Below the pieces are notes generated by a model. The model was not told the origin of the DNA. It worked only from the letters and a program-made list of their open reading frames with translations, and did not search any database. From NCBI RefSeq assembly GCF_900114315.1, contig NZ_FOSQ01000016.1:56511-120510 (forward strand): DNA of 64,000 bases, in the 5' to 3' direction. Position numbers and translations under genes: made by a program. Every line of letters starts with the position of its first letter. Within the stretch, counting starts at the first letter, position 1. Positions 1 to 10,134 of this stretch are shown piece after piece. This stretch comes from Falsiroseomonas stagni DSM 19981 (GTDB lineage Bacteria; Pseudomonadota; Alphaproteobacteria; Acetobacterales; Acetobacteraceae).

Positions 1-630
1 CCCAACACCACGATCAGCACGGAAGGCCCGGTGCTGACCGGGGCGCAGATGGCCTTCGTCGGCGTCGCCGCCTTCGGGCTCTACACCGTCTTCGTCTTCG
101 TCCAGACGCTGCGCCACCGCGACTACTTCCTGCCGGAGGATGACAGCGAAGGCGCGCATGCCGCGGCCCCCTCGCTCCGCGCCACCTGGATCGCGCTCGG
201 CCTGCTCGGCCTGTCGCTGGTGGCGGTGGTGCTGCTGGCGAAGTCGCTGACGCCTTCCGTGACGGCGGGGCTGGATTCGGTGGGCGCGCCGGCGGCGGCC
301 GTCGGCGTGGTCATCGCCTGCCTGATCCTGATGCCCGAATCCGTCGCGGCGCTGCGCGCCGCGCGGGCCAACCGGCTGCAGACCGCGCTGAACCTGGCGC
401 TCGGCTCCGTCCTCGCCTGCATCGGGCTGACGGTGCCCTGCGTGGTGGCGCTGGCGCTGATCCTCGATCAGCCGCTGATCCTGGGCCTGCCGCCCTCCGG
501 CATGGTGCTGCTGGCGGCGACCTTCATGGTCTCGATCCTGACGCTCGGCGCCGGGCGGACCACGGTGCTGCAAGGGGCGGTCCACCTGACGCTGGGGCTG
601 GCCTGGCTGTTCCTGGTCTTCGTCCCCTAG
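1..630 (+). CDS. chaA: ChaA-type Ca2+/H+ antiporter, C-terminal part (5' end outside window)
   Basis: The frame is open from the first base, so the start lies to the left of the window and about 210 C-terminal residues are seen. The segment has about five or six hydrophobic stretches. It carries the family-like pattern [11 protein letters not shown], followed by [14 protein letters not shown] and a final [11 protein letters not shown] block. These match the second half of the ChaA/CaxA cation:proton antiporters of the inner membrane, which exchange Ca2+ (or Na+) for protons. The loop [13 protein letters not shown] before the second half is also typical of ChaA. Transport specificity is inferred from family. 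It is followed 86 bp later by tkt on the same strand, with no clear terminator between them. Confidence 0.8.
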   Translation, partial: PNTTISTEGPVLTGAQMAFVGVAAFGLYTVFVFVQTLRHRDYFLPEDDSEGAHAAAPSLRATWIALGLLGLSLVAVVLLAKSLTPSVTAGLDSVGAPAAAVGVVIACLILMPESVAALRAARANRLQTALNLALGSVLACIGLTVPCVVALALILDQPLILGLPPSGMVLLAATFMVSILTLGAGRTTVLQGAVHLTLGLAWLFLVFVP

Positions 631-716
631 GACAAGCCCGGTTGCCGCTGGGCGCCCCCCCCTTTATAGGGTCGGCGCCCGCGAAGGCCCCCCCCGCGCA
701 CGAGGTTTCCTTTCCC

Positions 717-2762
717 TTGGCCAGCATCGAACCCGAGACCCAGCAACGCGCGGAGCCGACCCCGGCCCAGGCCGCCCAGGCCCTGTTGCTCGCCCGTCCC
801 GCGACGGAGGAGCGCCGCATGGCCGACGCCATCCGCGCGCTGGCGATCGATGCGGTGGAACAGGCGAAGTCCGGCCACCCCGGCATGCCGATGGGCATGG
901 CCGATGTCGCCACCGTCCTCTTCACCCGCTTCCTGAAATACGACGCGGCCGATCCCCGCTGGCCGGACCGGGACCGCTTCGTCCTCTCCGCCGGCCACGG
1001 CTCCATGCTCCTCTACGCGCTGCTGCACCTCACCGGTGCCGGCATGGGCATCGAGGATCTGAAGAAGTTCCGGCAGCTCCACTCCCCCGCCGCCGGCCAT
1101 CCCGAATATGGCGAGCATCCGGGGATCGAGACCACCACCGGCCCGCTCGGCCAGGGCATCGCGACCGCGGTCGGCATGGCGCTGGCCGAACGCATGCTGG
1201 CCGCCCGCTTCGGCAAGTCCCTGGTCGATCACCGCACCTGGGTCATCGCCTCCGACGGCGACCTGATGGAGGGCATCAGCCATGAGGCCGCGTCCTACGC
1301 CGGCCACATGAAGCTGGACCGCCTTTGTGTCCTGTACGACGACAACAACATCTCGATCGATGGCGATACGTCGATCTCGCTGTCGGATGACGCGCTGAAG
1401 CGGTTCCAGGCCTATGGCTGGGCGACGCGCCGCGTCGATGGGCATGACCATGAACAGGTGGCCTCCGCCATGGCCTGGGCCATGCGCAGCCGCAAGCCGA
1501 CCCTGATCGCCTGCCGCACCATCATCGGCTTCGCCGCCCCCACCAAGGCCGGCACCGCCGCCAGCCATGGCAGCCCGCTGGGTGCCCAGGAAGCCGCCGC
1601 CGCCAAGGCCGCGATGGGCTGGAACCACGCGCCGTTCGAGGTGCCGGAAGGCATCAAGGAACGCTGGGAAGCCGCCGGCCGCCGTGGCGCGGGCACCCGC
1701 CGCTCCTGGCTCAAGCGCCTGGCCAACCATGCCAGCCGGGAGGAGTTCGACCGCGCCATGGCCGGCCGCCTGCCGGAATCCTGGCATGAGCCGCTAGCGG
1801 CGCTCCGCGCCAAGCATGCCGAGGACAAGCCCAAGATCGCGACCCGCATCGCCAGCCAGAAGGCCCTGGAAGCCCTGGTGCCGGCGGTGCCGGAGATGGT
1901 GGGCGGCTCCGCCGACCTCACGGGATCGAACAACACCAACGTCAAGGGCATCCCCGCCATCAGCCCCGGCAACTTCGCCGGCCGCTATGTCCATTGGGGC
2001 GTGCGCGAACACGGCATGGCGGCCGCGATGAACGGGATGGCGCTGCATGGCGGCATCATCCCCTATTCCGGCACCTTCCTCGTGTTTGCCGACTACCTGC
2101 GCCCCGCACTCCGCCTGGCCGCCCTCATGCGTCAGCGCGTCATCCACGTCCTGACGCATGACAGCATCGGCCTGGGCGAGGACGGCCCGACGCACCAGCC
2201 GGTGGAGACGCTGGCCTCGCTCCGCGCCATCCCGAATGTCTGCGTCTTCCGCCCGGCCGATGCGCTGGAAACGGCGGAGTGCTGGGAACTCGCGGTCAAG
2301 CGCGCCGATGGCCCCTCGGTCCTCGCCCTGACGCGCCAGAACCTGCCGGCGCTCCGCACCGACAGCGGGGAGAACCGCTCCTCCCGCGGCGGCTATGTCC
2401 TCGCGGAAGCCAGCGGCGAACGCCGCGCGACGCTGATCGCGACGGGGTCGGAAGTCAGCCTCGCCATGGCCGCGCGCGAAGCGCTGGAGGCCGATGGCGT
2501 GCCCACCGCCGTGGTCTCGCTCCCGTGCTGGGAACTCTTCGCCCTCCAGGACGAAGTGTATCGCAGCCAGGTGCTCGGCACCGCGCTGCGCGTGGGCATC
2601 GAGGCCGCGCTCCCCTTCGGCTGGGACCGCTGGCTCGGGCCGGAGGGCATCTTCATCGGCATGCAGGGCTTCGGCGCCAGCGCGCCGGCGGAAGACCTGT
2701 TCCGCCATTTCGGCATCACCGCGGAGGCCACGGTGGCCGCCGTGAAGAAGCGACTGGGTTGA
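717..2762 (+). CDS. tkt: Transketolase
   Basis: Thiamine diphosphate-dependent transketolase of the Calvin and pentose phosphate pathways, cytoplasmic. Visible are the N-terminal [14 protein letters not shown] block, [15 protein letters not shown], the ThDP/Mg site SDGDLMEG followed by the DDNN motif, and the pyrimidine-domain [13 protein letters not shown] with its catalytic Glu. Length (about 680 aa) fits the family. Start choice is open: TTG at 717 has a GAGG about 11 bases upstream. ATG at 819 has a better GGAGGAG at about 6 bases and would begin [11 protein letters not shown], close to the start of the E. coli enzyme. The farther upstream TTG at 642 seems too early. It is followed by gap after 22 bp, so tkt-gap are probably co-transcribed. 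Confidence 0.95.
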   Translation: MASIEPETQQRAEPTPAQAAQALLLARPATEERRMADAIRALAIDAVEQAKSGHPGMPMGMADVATVLFTRFLKYDAADPRWPDRDRFVLSAGHGSMLLYALLHLTGAGMGIEDLKKFRQLHSPAAGHPEYGEHPGIETTTGPLGQGIATAVGMALAERMLAARFGKSLVDHRTWVIASDGDLMEGISHEAASYAGHMKLDRLCVLYDDNNISIDGDTSISLSDDALKRFQAYGWATRRVDGHDHEQVASAMAWAMRSRKPTLIACRTIIGFAAPTKAGTAASHGSPLGAQEAAAAKAAMGWNHAPFEVPEGIKERWEAAGRRGAGTRRSWLKRLANHASREEFDRAMAGRLPESWHEPLAALRAKHAEDKPKIATRIASQKALEALVPAVPEMVGGSADLTGSNNTNVKGIPAISPGNFAGRYVHWGVREHGMAAAMNGMALHGGIIPYSGTFLVFADYLRPALRLAALMRQRVIHVLTHDSIGLGEDGPTHQPVETLASLRAIPNVCVFRPADALETAECWELAVKRADGPSVLALTRQNLPALRTDSGENRSSRGGYVLAEASGERRATLIATGSEVSLAMAAREALEADGVPTAVVSLPCWELFALQDEVYRSQVLGTALRVGIEAALPFGWDRWLGPEGIFIGMQGFGASAPAEDLFRHFGITAEATVAAVKKRLG

Positions 2763-2784
2763 TCAAGGAAGGGGAGATCGGGTT

Positions 2785-3807
2785 ATGGCAGTGAAGGTCG
2801 CCATCAACGGCTTCGGGCGCATCGGCCGCCTGGTGCTGCGCGCGATGATCGAGAGCAACCGCACGGATGTCGAGTGCGTCGCGATCAATGACCTCGGCAG
2901 CGTCGAGGCCAACGCCCACCTGTTCCGCTACGACAGCGTGCATGGCCGCTTCCCCGGCGAGGTTGCCGTGGACGGCAACAAGATCATCATCACCGCGAAT
3001 GGCCGCACCTATGCGCCGATCGTGGTGAGCGCGGAGCGCGACCCGACCAAGGTTCCCTTCCAGGGCGTCGACGTCGCCATGGAATGCACCGGCATCTTCA
3101 CCAGCAAGGAAAAGGCCAGCGCGCTGATCACCGCGGGTGCGCGCAAGGTCGTCATCTCCGCCCCCGGCGACAATGCCGACGCGACCATCGTCTATGGCGT
3201 GAACCACCAGACGCTGACGAAGGAGATGACGGTCATCTCCAACGCCTCCTGCACCACCAACTGCCTGGCGCCCATCGCCAAGGTGCTGCACGACAATTTC
3301 GGCATCCTCCGCGGCTACATGGTGACGATCCACGCCTACACGGGCGACCAGAACACGGTCGATACGCTGCACAAGGACCTGCACCGCGCCCGCGCGGCCG
3401 CCGTCTCCGCCATCCCGACCTCGACGGGTGCCGCGAAGGCCGTGGGCCTGGTGATGCCGGAGCTGAAGGGCAAGCTGGACGGCACCGCCATCCGGATCCC
3501 GACGCCGAACGTCTCCCTCGTCAGCCTGGACTTCGTGCCCGCGAAGACCGAGGGCCTGACTAAGGAAGCCATCAACGCCGTGATGAAGGCGGCCTCCGAG
3601 AGCGGCCCGCTGAAGGGCATCCTCGGCTACAACACCGCGCCGCTGGTCAGCATCGACTTCAACCACGACCCGCACAGCAGCACCTTCGACGCCACCCAGA
3701 CCCAGGTGGTCGATGGCGGCCTGGTCCGCGTGATGTCCTGGTACGACAATGAATGGGGCTTCTCGAACCGCATGTCGGACACGGCGGCGCTGTTCGGCAG
3801 CCTGTAA
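2785..3807 (+). CDS. gap: Type I glyceraldehyde-3-phosphate dehydrogenase
   Basis: A 340-residue NAD(P)-dependent GAPDH that interconverts glyceraldehyde-3-phosphate and 1,3-bisphosphoglycerate. The Rossmann motif NGFGRIGR is at residues 8-15. The catalytic cysteine is in [12 protein letters not shown] (Cys about 156), and the C-terminal [12 protein letters not shown] block is intact. ATG at 2785 follows a GGGGAG at suitable distance. The gene sits between tkt and pgk, a common alphaproteobacterial glycolysis/pentose phosphate cluster. A strong hairpin follows the stop codon. Confidence 0.97.
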   Translation: MAVKVAINGFGRIGRLVLRAMIESNRTDVECVAINDLGSVEANAHLFRYDSVHGRFPGEVAVDGNKIIITANGRTYAPIVVSAERDPTKVPFQGVDVAMECTGIFTSKEKASALITAGARKVVISAPGDNADATIVYGVNHQTLTKEMTVISNASCTTNCLAPIAKVLHDNFGILRGYMVTIHAYTGDQNTVDTLHKDLHRARAAAVSAIPTSTGAAKAVGLVMPELKGKLDGTAIRIPTPNVSLVSLDFVPAKTEGLTKEAINAVMKAASESGPLKGILGYNTAPLVSIDFNHDPHSSTFDATQTQVVDGGLVRVMSWYDNEWGFSNRMSDTAALFGSL

Positions 3808-3815
3808 CGACCAAG

Positions 3816-3866
3816 CCCCCGCCCTTCTCCCTCCCCCGCTCTGCGGGGGAGGGAGAAGGGCGGGGG
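3816..3866. terminator. Perfect 24-bp-stem hairpin after gap
   Basis: Two 24-base arms (3816-3839 and 3843-3866) are perfectly complementary around a 3-base TCT loop. It lies between gap (+) and the convergent gene at 3879-4265 (-), so it could stop transcription from both sides. No T-run follows, so it is not a textbook intrinsic terminator. The GC-rich CTCCCCCGC/GCGGGGGAG core looks like a dispersed intergenic element. Confidence 0.6.
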
Positions 3867-3878
3867 TCTGCATACCCC

Positions 3879-4265
3879 TCAGAACCTGTCGAGCCGGGCG
3901 CGGGAGAGTTCGAACCCCCGCGCCTCCGCATTGCTGCACCGAAGCCCCGCCTGGCTGGAGGCGCACACCACCCCCGCGCCGCGCCAGGTCGCGCCATAGC
4001 CCAGCACCGGCACCGTGCGGCTGACGATCAGGTCGCCCGCGCAGAGCACGGCCGATGGCCCCCGCGCCGCCAGCCCATAGGCGTGCCCCCAGTCGCTGTC
4101 GCATTCCGCCGGCGCAGGCGGGCGGGGGAAGCTGAAATTCACGATTTCGCACCGGACCGCCCCCTCCCACACCTCGCAGCGGATATTGCCGGACGGCAAC
4201 TGGAAGCCCGGCTGGGCCGATGCTAGGACCGGAAACAGACCGAAAACCGCGATCCATCGGATCAT
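3879..4265 (-). CDS. Secreted Cys-rich protein, DUF6636-like
   Basis: A 128-residue protein with an N-terminal signal peptide (hydrophobic to about residue 17, ending ASA). The mature part has the pattern [13 protein letters not shown]...VRCEI, then [14 protein letters not shown], a YGATW-type segment and LRCSN. Six spaced cysteines suggest disulfides in a periplasmic domain. This order of motifs resembles the DUF6636 family; function unknown. It is transcribed toward gap and divergently from pgk, whose start lies only about 40 bp away. The family name is from memory of its motifs, not a search. Confidence 0.7.
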   Translation of the reverse strand: MIRWIAVFGLFPVLASAQPGFQLPSGNIRCEVWEGAVRCEIVNFSFPRPPAPAECDSDWGHAYGLAARGPSAVLCAGDLIVSRTVPVLGYGATWRGAGVVCASSQAGLRCSNAEARGFELSRARLDRF

Positions 4266-4307
4266 TCGTCACCCCGTAGCGCTTCTCTCGGCAGGATGAT
4301 CGCCCCC

Positions 4308-5501
<1,194 letters not shown>

Positions 5502-5691
5502 GCCCGCTCAAGGCTGAGTCAGGCCGACATTTTCCGACAATCTTCACGCTTTCTGAAGATTTGTTGGGGTTGCTACCGGAAGTTGCTGGACCGTTAACGG
5601 CGGGGGGGGCCACGCTCCCCCCATGCGCATCGTCCGTCCCATCGCCGCGAATTCCTCTGGCCGCTTTACGAAGCGTTCAGACCTCCGCCCC

Positions 5692-5898
5692 ATGGTGGTT
5701 CGCATGATCAGCATGAACTCCCTGGCCGCCTTCACGGCGGAAGTCTCGCGGATGCCGGGCCTCGCGCAGGTCCGTGGCGTCACCGGCCAGCAGGGCCAGA
5801 CCGGCACTGCCGAACCGCAGCAGCGCAAGCTGGAATCCCTGCCAGCCATGCCCGCCGCCCCCACGCCGCGCGGATCGCTCCTCGACCTTCGCGTCTGA
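5692..5898 (+). CDS. Small hypothetical protein (start uncertain)
   Basis: A short reading frame of about 68 residues ending in PRGSLLDLRV, polar and Gln/Pro-rich in the middle, with an amphipathic N-terminus (MISMNSLAAFTAEVSRM). No domain is recognised. Starts at 5692, 5704 and 5713 are all possible and none has a good Shine-Dalgarno sequence. It stands alone between pgk and a NUDIX gene. The gap before it (5502-5691) holds a small TCTTCA/TGAAGA hairpin at 5541-5559. It may be a lineage-specific small gene; the call rests only on an open frame in an otherwise empty gap. Confidence 0.4.
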   Translation: MVVRMISMNSLAAFTAEVSRMPGLAQVRGVTGQQGQTGTAEPQQRKLESLPAMPAAPTPRGSLLDLRV

Positions 5899-6055
5899 CG
5901 CGCCGCGCCCGAAGCGGGTGACGCCAGCGGCATGATGCCCAGGCCGGTGCCGGGCGCGAAGCCGTGCCGCCGTCGCGCGCGAATCTGAACGGGCGTACCA
6001 TTTCCGAGTCGCCGAACAGCTTGCCCCCGGCGCGCCGCGGGGCCACCCTTCGGCC

Positions 6056-6610
6056 ATGTCCAGCACCGCCACCCGCTTCGTCCGTCGGACCCCGGAAGGG
6101 GAGGACCGCGAACGCCTGACCTGCGCGGATTGCGGCTACATCGCCTACGAAAATCCGAAGATCGTCACCGGCTCCGTCGTCGTCGTCGATGGCAAGGTGA
6201 TGCTCTGCCGCCGCGCCATCGAACCCCGCCGCGGCTTCTGGACCATCCCCGCCGGCTACATGGAGCTGGACGAGACGGTGGAGGAAGCCGCGATGCGGGA
6301 GGCGCGGGAGGAAGCCTGCGCCGACCTCGCGCTGGACGGCATCCTGGCGGTCTATTCCATCGCCCGCATCGGCCAGGTGCAGGTCCTGTTCCGCGCCCGC
6401 CTCGCCTCCCCGGGCTTCGCGCCGGGCGTCGAAAGCCTGGAAGTCCGGCTCTTCGACTGGAATGAGATCCCCTGGGGCGACCTCGCCTTCCCCTCCGTCC
6501 ACTGGGTCCTGAAGGCGTGGCGGGAGGTGGGGGACGGCCCGCTCGGCGCCCCCCGCACCAACCCGGTGGAAGACAGCCGCGGCACCGGCGGCCTGGCGGA
6601 GGGATCATGA
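6056..6610 (+). CDS. NUDIX hydrolase
   Basis: A 184-residue NUDIX pyrophosphatase. A short CADCGY segment near residue 22 resembles half of the zinc ribbon seen in related COG1051/NudC-like proteins. It is followed by YENPKIVTGSVVV, then the NUDIX box at about residues 75-95: GYMELDETVEEAAMREAREE. The catalytic Glu cluster is intact, although the usual Gly after REAREE is Ala. Substrate is not predictable from sequence (ADP-ribose or another nucleoside diphosphate derivative). Its stop overlaps the next start (ATGA), indicating coupling to the secreted Pro-rich protein downstream. Confidence 0.85.
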   Translation: MSSTATRFVRRTPEGEDRERLTCADCGYIAYENPKIVTGSVVVVDGKVMLCRRAIEPRRGFWTIPAGYMELDETVEEAAMREAREEACADLALDGILAVYSIARIGQVQVLFRARLASPGFAPGVESLEVRLFDWNEIPWGDLAFPSVHWVLKAWREVGDGPLGAPRTNPVEDSRGTGGLAEGS

Positions 6611-7080
6611 GGCCACCCCTTCCCATCCTGCTGGCCGCGCTGCTGAGCCTGCCCGCCGCCGCCCAGGGCACGCCCGCCACCACGACCGATACCATCATCC
6701 TGCCCCGCGCGACGGTGACGCGCCCCGTCACGCCCCAGCCGACCGTCAGCCGCCCGCAGGCACCCAAGCCCCAGGTCGCGCGCCCCGAACGCCCCCGCGT
6801 CGCGCGGCCGGCGCAGCCCCTGCCCGCGCCGCCGCCGCCCGCACCGCCCGTGCTGACCCCCTATGCCGGCTGGGATGCCGCCCCGGTGCCGAACCGGGCG
6901 ATCGAGGCCCCGCCCGACCGCTTCGCCCGCCCGCCGCGCCCGACCCTGGAACCCGCGATCATCGAGCCCCAATGGCGACACCGCGGCTTCACCTTCGGCC
7001 GCGAACACGCGCCCGACCGCAGCGAGCGCCTGTTCAACGAAATCGCCCCGGGCGCGCGGCTGCGCATCCCGCTGGACTGA
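6607..7080 (+). CDS. Secreted proline-rich protein
   Basis: A 157-residue protein with a signal peptide (MRPPLPILLAALLSLPAAAQG) and a low-complexity Pro/Arg/Ala-rich middle (about residues 35-90). A more conserved-looking C-terminus follows (WRHRGFTFGREHAPDRSERLF...IAPGARLRIPLD). ATG 6607 is chosen because it overlaps the upstream stop by 4 bp and opens directly into the signal peptide; the frame extends upstream without support. Probably periplasmic or envelope-associated; function unknown. It ends directly against the convergent gene at 7081, with no intergenic base. Confidence 0.6.
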   Translation: MRPPLPILLAALLSLPAAAQGTPATTTDTIILPRATVTRPVTPQPTVSRPQAPKPQVARPERPRVARPAQPLPAPPPPAPPVLTPYAGWDAAPVPNRAIEAPPDRFARPPRPTLEPAIIEPQWRHRGFTFGREHAPDRSERLFNEIAPGARLRIPLD

Positions 7081-8088
7081 TCAGCGCATCGGCACCGGAT
7101 ACAGCAGGCCGCCGCGGTCATAGAGCTGGTTGAGCCCCCGGACGAGCCCGATCGGCGATCCGCCGCCGAGGTTGCGCTCATACATCTCGGCATAATTGCC
7201 GACCTGCGTGACCACGCGGAACATCCAGTCATCCGGCAGGCCGAGCGGCGCGCCCAGCCCCGGCAGGCCGCCCAGCAGCCGCCGGATGCGCGGCGGCCCG
7301 CTGTCGCGCAGCGTGGCGGCATTGGCGGAGGTGATGCCCATCGCCTCCGCCTCGATCAGCGCGTTCACCGTCCAGAAGGCGATCTGCTCCCACTGCCGGT
7401 CGCCATCCCGCACGAAGGGGCCGAGCGGCTCCCGGCTGATGACATCGGGCAGCATCACATGCTCCGCCGTGCCGAAGCGCGTCGCCACCAGCCCGGCCAG
7501 CGGCACCATGTCCGCGCTCAGCGCCGCGCAGCGCCCCTCCCCAAAGGCCGCCAGCAATTCGGCCAGCGTCGGCAGGGCGAGCGGCGTGATGGCGATGCCC
7601 GCCCGCTTCGCCGCATCGGCCAGCGACTGTTCATTGGTGGAACCCGCGGTCACGCAGACGGTCCGGCCGGCCAGGCCGGCCAGGTCCTCGATCCCCGACG
7701 CGCGCCGCACCACGAAGCCCTGGCCGTCGAACACCGTGACGCCGGCCGCCGCCAGGCCCATCGCGGTGTCGCGCATCATCGTCTGGGTGGCGGCGCGGGC
7801 CACCAGGTCCACGCGCCCGGCGGCGGTGGCGGCCAGGCTGTCCGCCATGCTGCCGGGCACGAAGCGGACCTTGCCCGCATCCCCCAGCGCCGCCGCCGCC
7901 ACGGCACGGCAGGTATCGGCATCGATCCCCGCCATCCGGCCATCCGCCCCCGCCACGGCGAAGCCGGGCAGGCCGGTATGGACGGCGCAGAGCACCTCCC
8001 CCCGCGCGCGCACGGCATCGAGGGTGGAGGGCTGCGCCGCGGCGGCGAGCGGGAGGCCCATCATCAGGGTCGCGATCAGCTTGCGCAT
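7081..8088 (-). CDS. AapJ-like periplasmic amino acid-binding protein (copy 1)
   Basis: A 335-residue periplasmic solute-binding protein of the SBP_bac_3/AapJ type, with a signal peptide (MRKLIATLMMGLPLAAAAQ). The family pattern is clear: VRARGEVLCAVHTGLPGFAV, GIDADTCRAVAAAALGDAGKVRFV, VDLVARAATQTMMRDT, a YGNYAEMYERN-like C-terminal block and GRGLNQLYDRGGLLYPVP. AapJ normally delivers L-amino acids to AapQMP, but no permease or ATPase gene is nearby. It is downstream of a paralogue (8105-9133) on the same strand, 16 bp apart, so the two look like a tandem duplication. Confidence 0.85.
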   Translation of the reverse strand: MRKLIATLMMGLPLAAAAQPSTLDAVRARGEVLCAVHTGLPGFAVAGADGRMAGIDADTCRAVAAAALGDAGKVRFVPGSMADSLAATAAGRVDLVARAATQTMMRDTAMGLAAAGVTVFDGQGFVVRRASGIEDLAGLAGRTVCVTAGSTNEQSLADAAKRAGIAITPLALPTLAELLAAFGEGRCAALSADMVPLAGLVATRFGTAEHVMLPDVISREPLGPFVRDGDRQWEQIAFWTVNALIEAEAMGITSANAATLRDSGPPRIRRLLGGLPGLGAPLGLPDDWMFRVVTQVGNYAEMYERNLGGGSPIGLVRGLNQLYDRGGLLYPVPMR

Positions 8089-8104
8089 GGCGTCGTCCTC
8101 CGCG

Positions 8105-9133
8105 TCAGCGCAACGGCATCGGGTAGTGCAGCCCGCCGCGGTTCCAATTGTCGTTCAACCCGCGGTCCAGGCCGAAGGGGCTGCCGGCGCCCAGGCTGCG
8201 GTCGAACACCTCGGCATAGTTGCCGACCTGCGCGATCACCTGCAGCGCCCAATCCTCCGCCAGGCCCAGCGCGGCGCCGATCCCCGGCTCCACCCCCAGC
8301 AGCCGCCACAGCGCAGGTTCGTTGCGCTGCATCACCGCCACCAGGTTGCTGCTCGCCGCCTCCAGCTCCTCCGCCTCCAGCATCGCCTGCAGCGTCCAGA
8401 AGACGATCGCGCGCCAGGCCGGATCGCCGGCGCGGACGAAGGGGCCGAGCGGCTCCCGCGTCACGACCGTGGTCAGCACCCGGAACCCCGCGGGGTTCGC
8501 GAGGTCGCTGATCCGCCGGACCATGAGCTGGGAGGCATCGGACGCAGCCGCGTCGCATTCCCCGGCCTCCAGCGCCCGCACCATGGCCGTGCCATCCGCC
8601 GATTCCGTGATGGCGAGCCCGGTGCCCAGCGCCGCTTCCAGCGCCTCCCGCGTCGCCGCGCCGCCGGCGGCGCTGATGCAGAGGCGCCGTCCCGCGAGGT
8701 CTCCCGGCAGGGTGACCGCCGACGCCGCCGGCACCAGGAAGCCGAGCCCGTCGAAATAGAGCGTCCCGGCCGAGGCGACGCCGCGCCCCGCTTCCCGCGA
8801 ATAGAGCCGGGTGGCGTTGCGGGCGACGAGGTCCGCGCCACCGGCCTCCAGCGTCCCCAGCGCCTCGGCCACCGTGGTGACGGTCGCGAAGCGCACCTTC
8901 CCCGCATCGCCCAGCGCCGCCGCCGCGACGGCCCGGCAGAAATCGGCATCGAGGCCGCGCATCGCGCCCCCCGCATCGGCGGCGGAGAAGCCGGGCAGGC
9001 TGCCATTGACGATGCAGCGCACCTCGCCGCGCGCCCGGATCTCGGTCAGCGTCGGGCTCACGGGCTGTGCCGCCGCGGTTTGTGCGGTGGCAGACAGGGC
9101 CAGCAGCAGGGCGGCAAGGACAGGGCGGATCAT
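8105..9133 (-). CDS. AapJ-like periplasmic amino acid-binding protein (copy 2)
   Basis: A 342-residue paralogue of the downstream gene with the same block order: signal peptide, IRARGEVRCIVNGSLPGFS, GLDADFCRAVAAAALGDAGKVRFA, LVARNATRLYSREAG, QVGNYAEVFDRSLGAGSPFGLDRGLN and a PMPLR end. The ligand-contact region differs from copy 1 (RLYSREAGRGVASA versus TMMRDTAMGLAAAG), suggesting different ligands. It lies in a three-gene minus-strand run with the DUF4189 gene upstream (10 bp gap). No permease genes are present in the window. Confidence 0.85.
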   Translation of the reverse strand: MIRPVLAALLLALSATAQTAAAQPVSPTLTEIRARGEVRCIVNGSLPGFSAADAGGAMRGLDADFCRAVAAAALGDAGKVRFATVTTVAEALGTLEAGGADLVARNATRLYSREAGRGVASAGTLYFDGLGFLVPAASAVTLPGDLAGRRLCISAAGGAATREALEAALGTGLAITESADGTAMVRALEAGECDAAASDASQLMVRRISDLANPAGFRVLTTVVTREPLGPFVRAGDPAWRAIVFWTLQAMLEAEELEAASSNLVAVMQRNEPALWRLLGVEPGIGAALGLAEDWALQVIAQVGNYAEVFDRSLGAGSPFGLDRGLNDNWNRGGLHYPMPLR

Positions 9134-9143
9134 GGCAGGGTCC

Positions 9144-9953
9144 TCAGCAGCCGGTGGCGACGACGCGGCAGGTGGACCCGCCCGGCAGGCGCCGGCAGGA
9201 ATCGAGCGCCGCCGCTTCCGCCGCCTGCGCCGTTTCCGCCGTCGCGGTCAGGTTGCGGTTCAGCACCATGGTGCTGAGGTCGCCGGTCATCGCCACGGCG
9301 TTGGGGTGGCGCGATACCGCCTGCACCAGCGCGCCGCAGCGATTGACGATCTCCTCCACGAATTTGCAGGGCACCCGGCCGGCCATGGTCTGGCAGGACC
9401 GCACGGCCTGGGTGTTCACCGCCAGGCGATCCGCGCCGCCATTGCCGAAGCCCCAGGCGGCCATCGGCGCGTCGGTCGCATAGATGGCGCCGAAGCGGCT
9501 GCCCGGCGGTGGCGCGGCGGATGGCCCGGTGGAGACGCCCCGCCCATCGCCCGACGCCACCGCGGCCTGCGCCGTGCCGATCGCCTGGAAGCAGGGGCCG
9601 GACTCGATCCCGCCCGTGGTGGCGCCGCACACGGCCAGCCGGGGGCGCGCATTGCGCTGCGCCGGCAGGGCCATGCGGTACATCGCCCCTTCCCGGCAGC
9701 GGCTGTCCCAATAGGCGGTGCGGGCTGCATCGAAGCCGGAGAAGGCGATGGCGCTGATGGCCTGGCATCCGGCCGCGCTGCCGGTGATGAAGCGGAACAC
9801 CTCCGCCCGCCGCGCCGTCTCCTCCATCCCCGCAAGCTGGTCATGCAGCGGGTTGCCGGTCTGCGCCCTTGCCCCGGCAACCGGCAGGACCAGGGCGATG
9901 AACCCGGACAGCAGCGCGAGGCGAACCCCGCACAACGACAGGAGTCGGAGCAT
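9144..9953 (-). CDS. Secreted DUF4189-like Cys-rich protein
   Basis: A 269-residue protein with a signal peptide ending about GARAQ and many paired cysteines. The C-terminal 90 residues (GSRFGAIYATDAPMAAWGFG...AAALDSCRRLPGGSTCRVVATGC) match the DUF4189 pattern, with repeated Ala-rich helices and Cys pairs. The N-terminal half (FRFITGSAAGCQAISAIAFSG...YWDSRCREGAMYRM) is not recognised. It is probably periplasmic. It heads a run with the two AapJ-like genes, separated by only 10 bp, so co-transcription is likely, but no functional link is known. Confidence 0.65.
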   Translation of the reverse strand: MLRLLSLCGVRLALLSGFIALVLPVAGARAQTGNPLHDQLAGMEETARRAEVFRFITGSAAGCQAISAIAFSGFDAARTAYWDSRCREGAMYRMALPAQRNARPRLAVCGATTGGIESGPCFQAIGTAQAAVASGDGRGVSTGPSAAPPPGSRFGAIYATDAPMAAWGFGNGGADRLAVNTQAVRSCQTMAGRVPCKFVEEIVNRCGALVQAVSRHPNAVAMTGDLSTMVLNRNLTATAETAQAAEAAALDSCRRLPGGSTCRVVATGC

Positions 9954-10134
9954 GAGATGGCACTCCCCTGGCGATTGAACTCTCGCCTGACGCGAATATC
10001 TCCCCCTGCTTCGCGCGCCACGGGACTATCGACAAGTTACGATACGGACTCAGGCCATCACGATTAGTTGCATAGACGCGATGTCATACTATTCACGGGA
10101 TCGTGATGCCTGCCGCGCTCGACGGCGCAGGGCG

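Noticed and set aside
627..1787. Long minus-strand open frame (386 codons) antisense to tkt
   Set aside because: High GC leaves the antisense frame free of stops; the product is Gly/Ala/Arg-rich with no family resemblance, and tkt motifs are intact on the other strand.
2716..4272. 518-codon minus-strand frame across gap and the DUF6636-like gene
   Set aside because: It runs through a certain GAPDH gene and a strong hairpin, is low-complexity, and conflicts with a signal-peptide protein in another frame.
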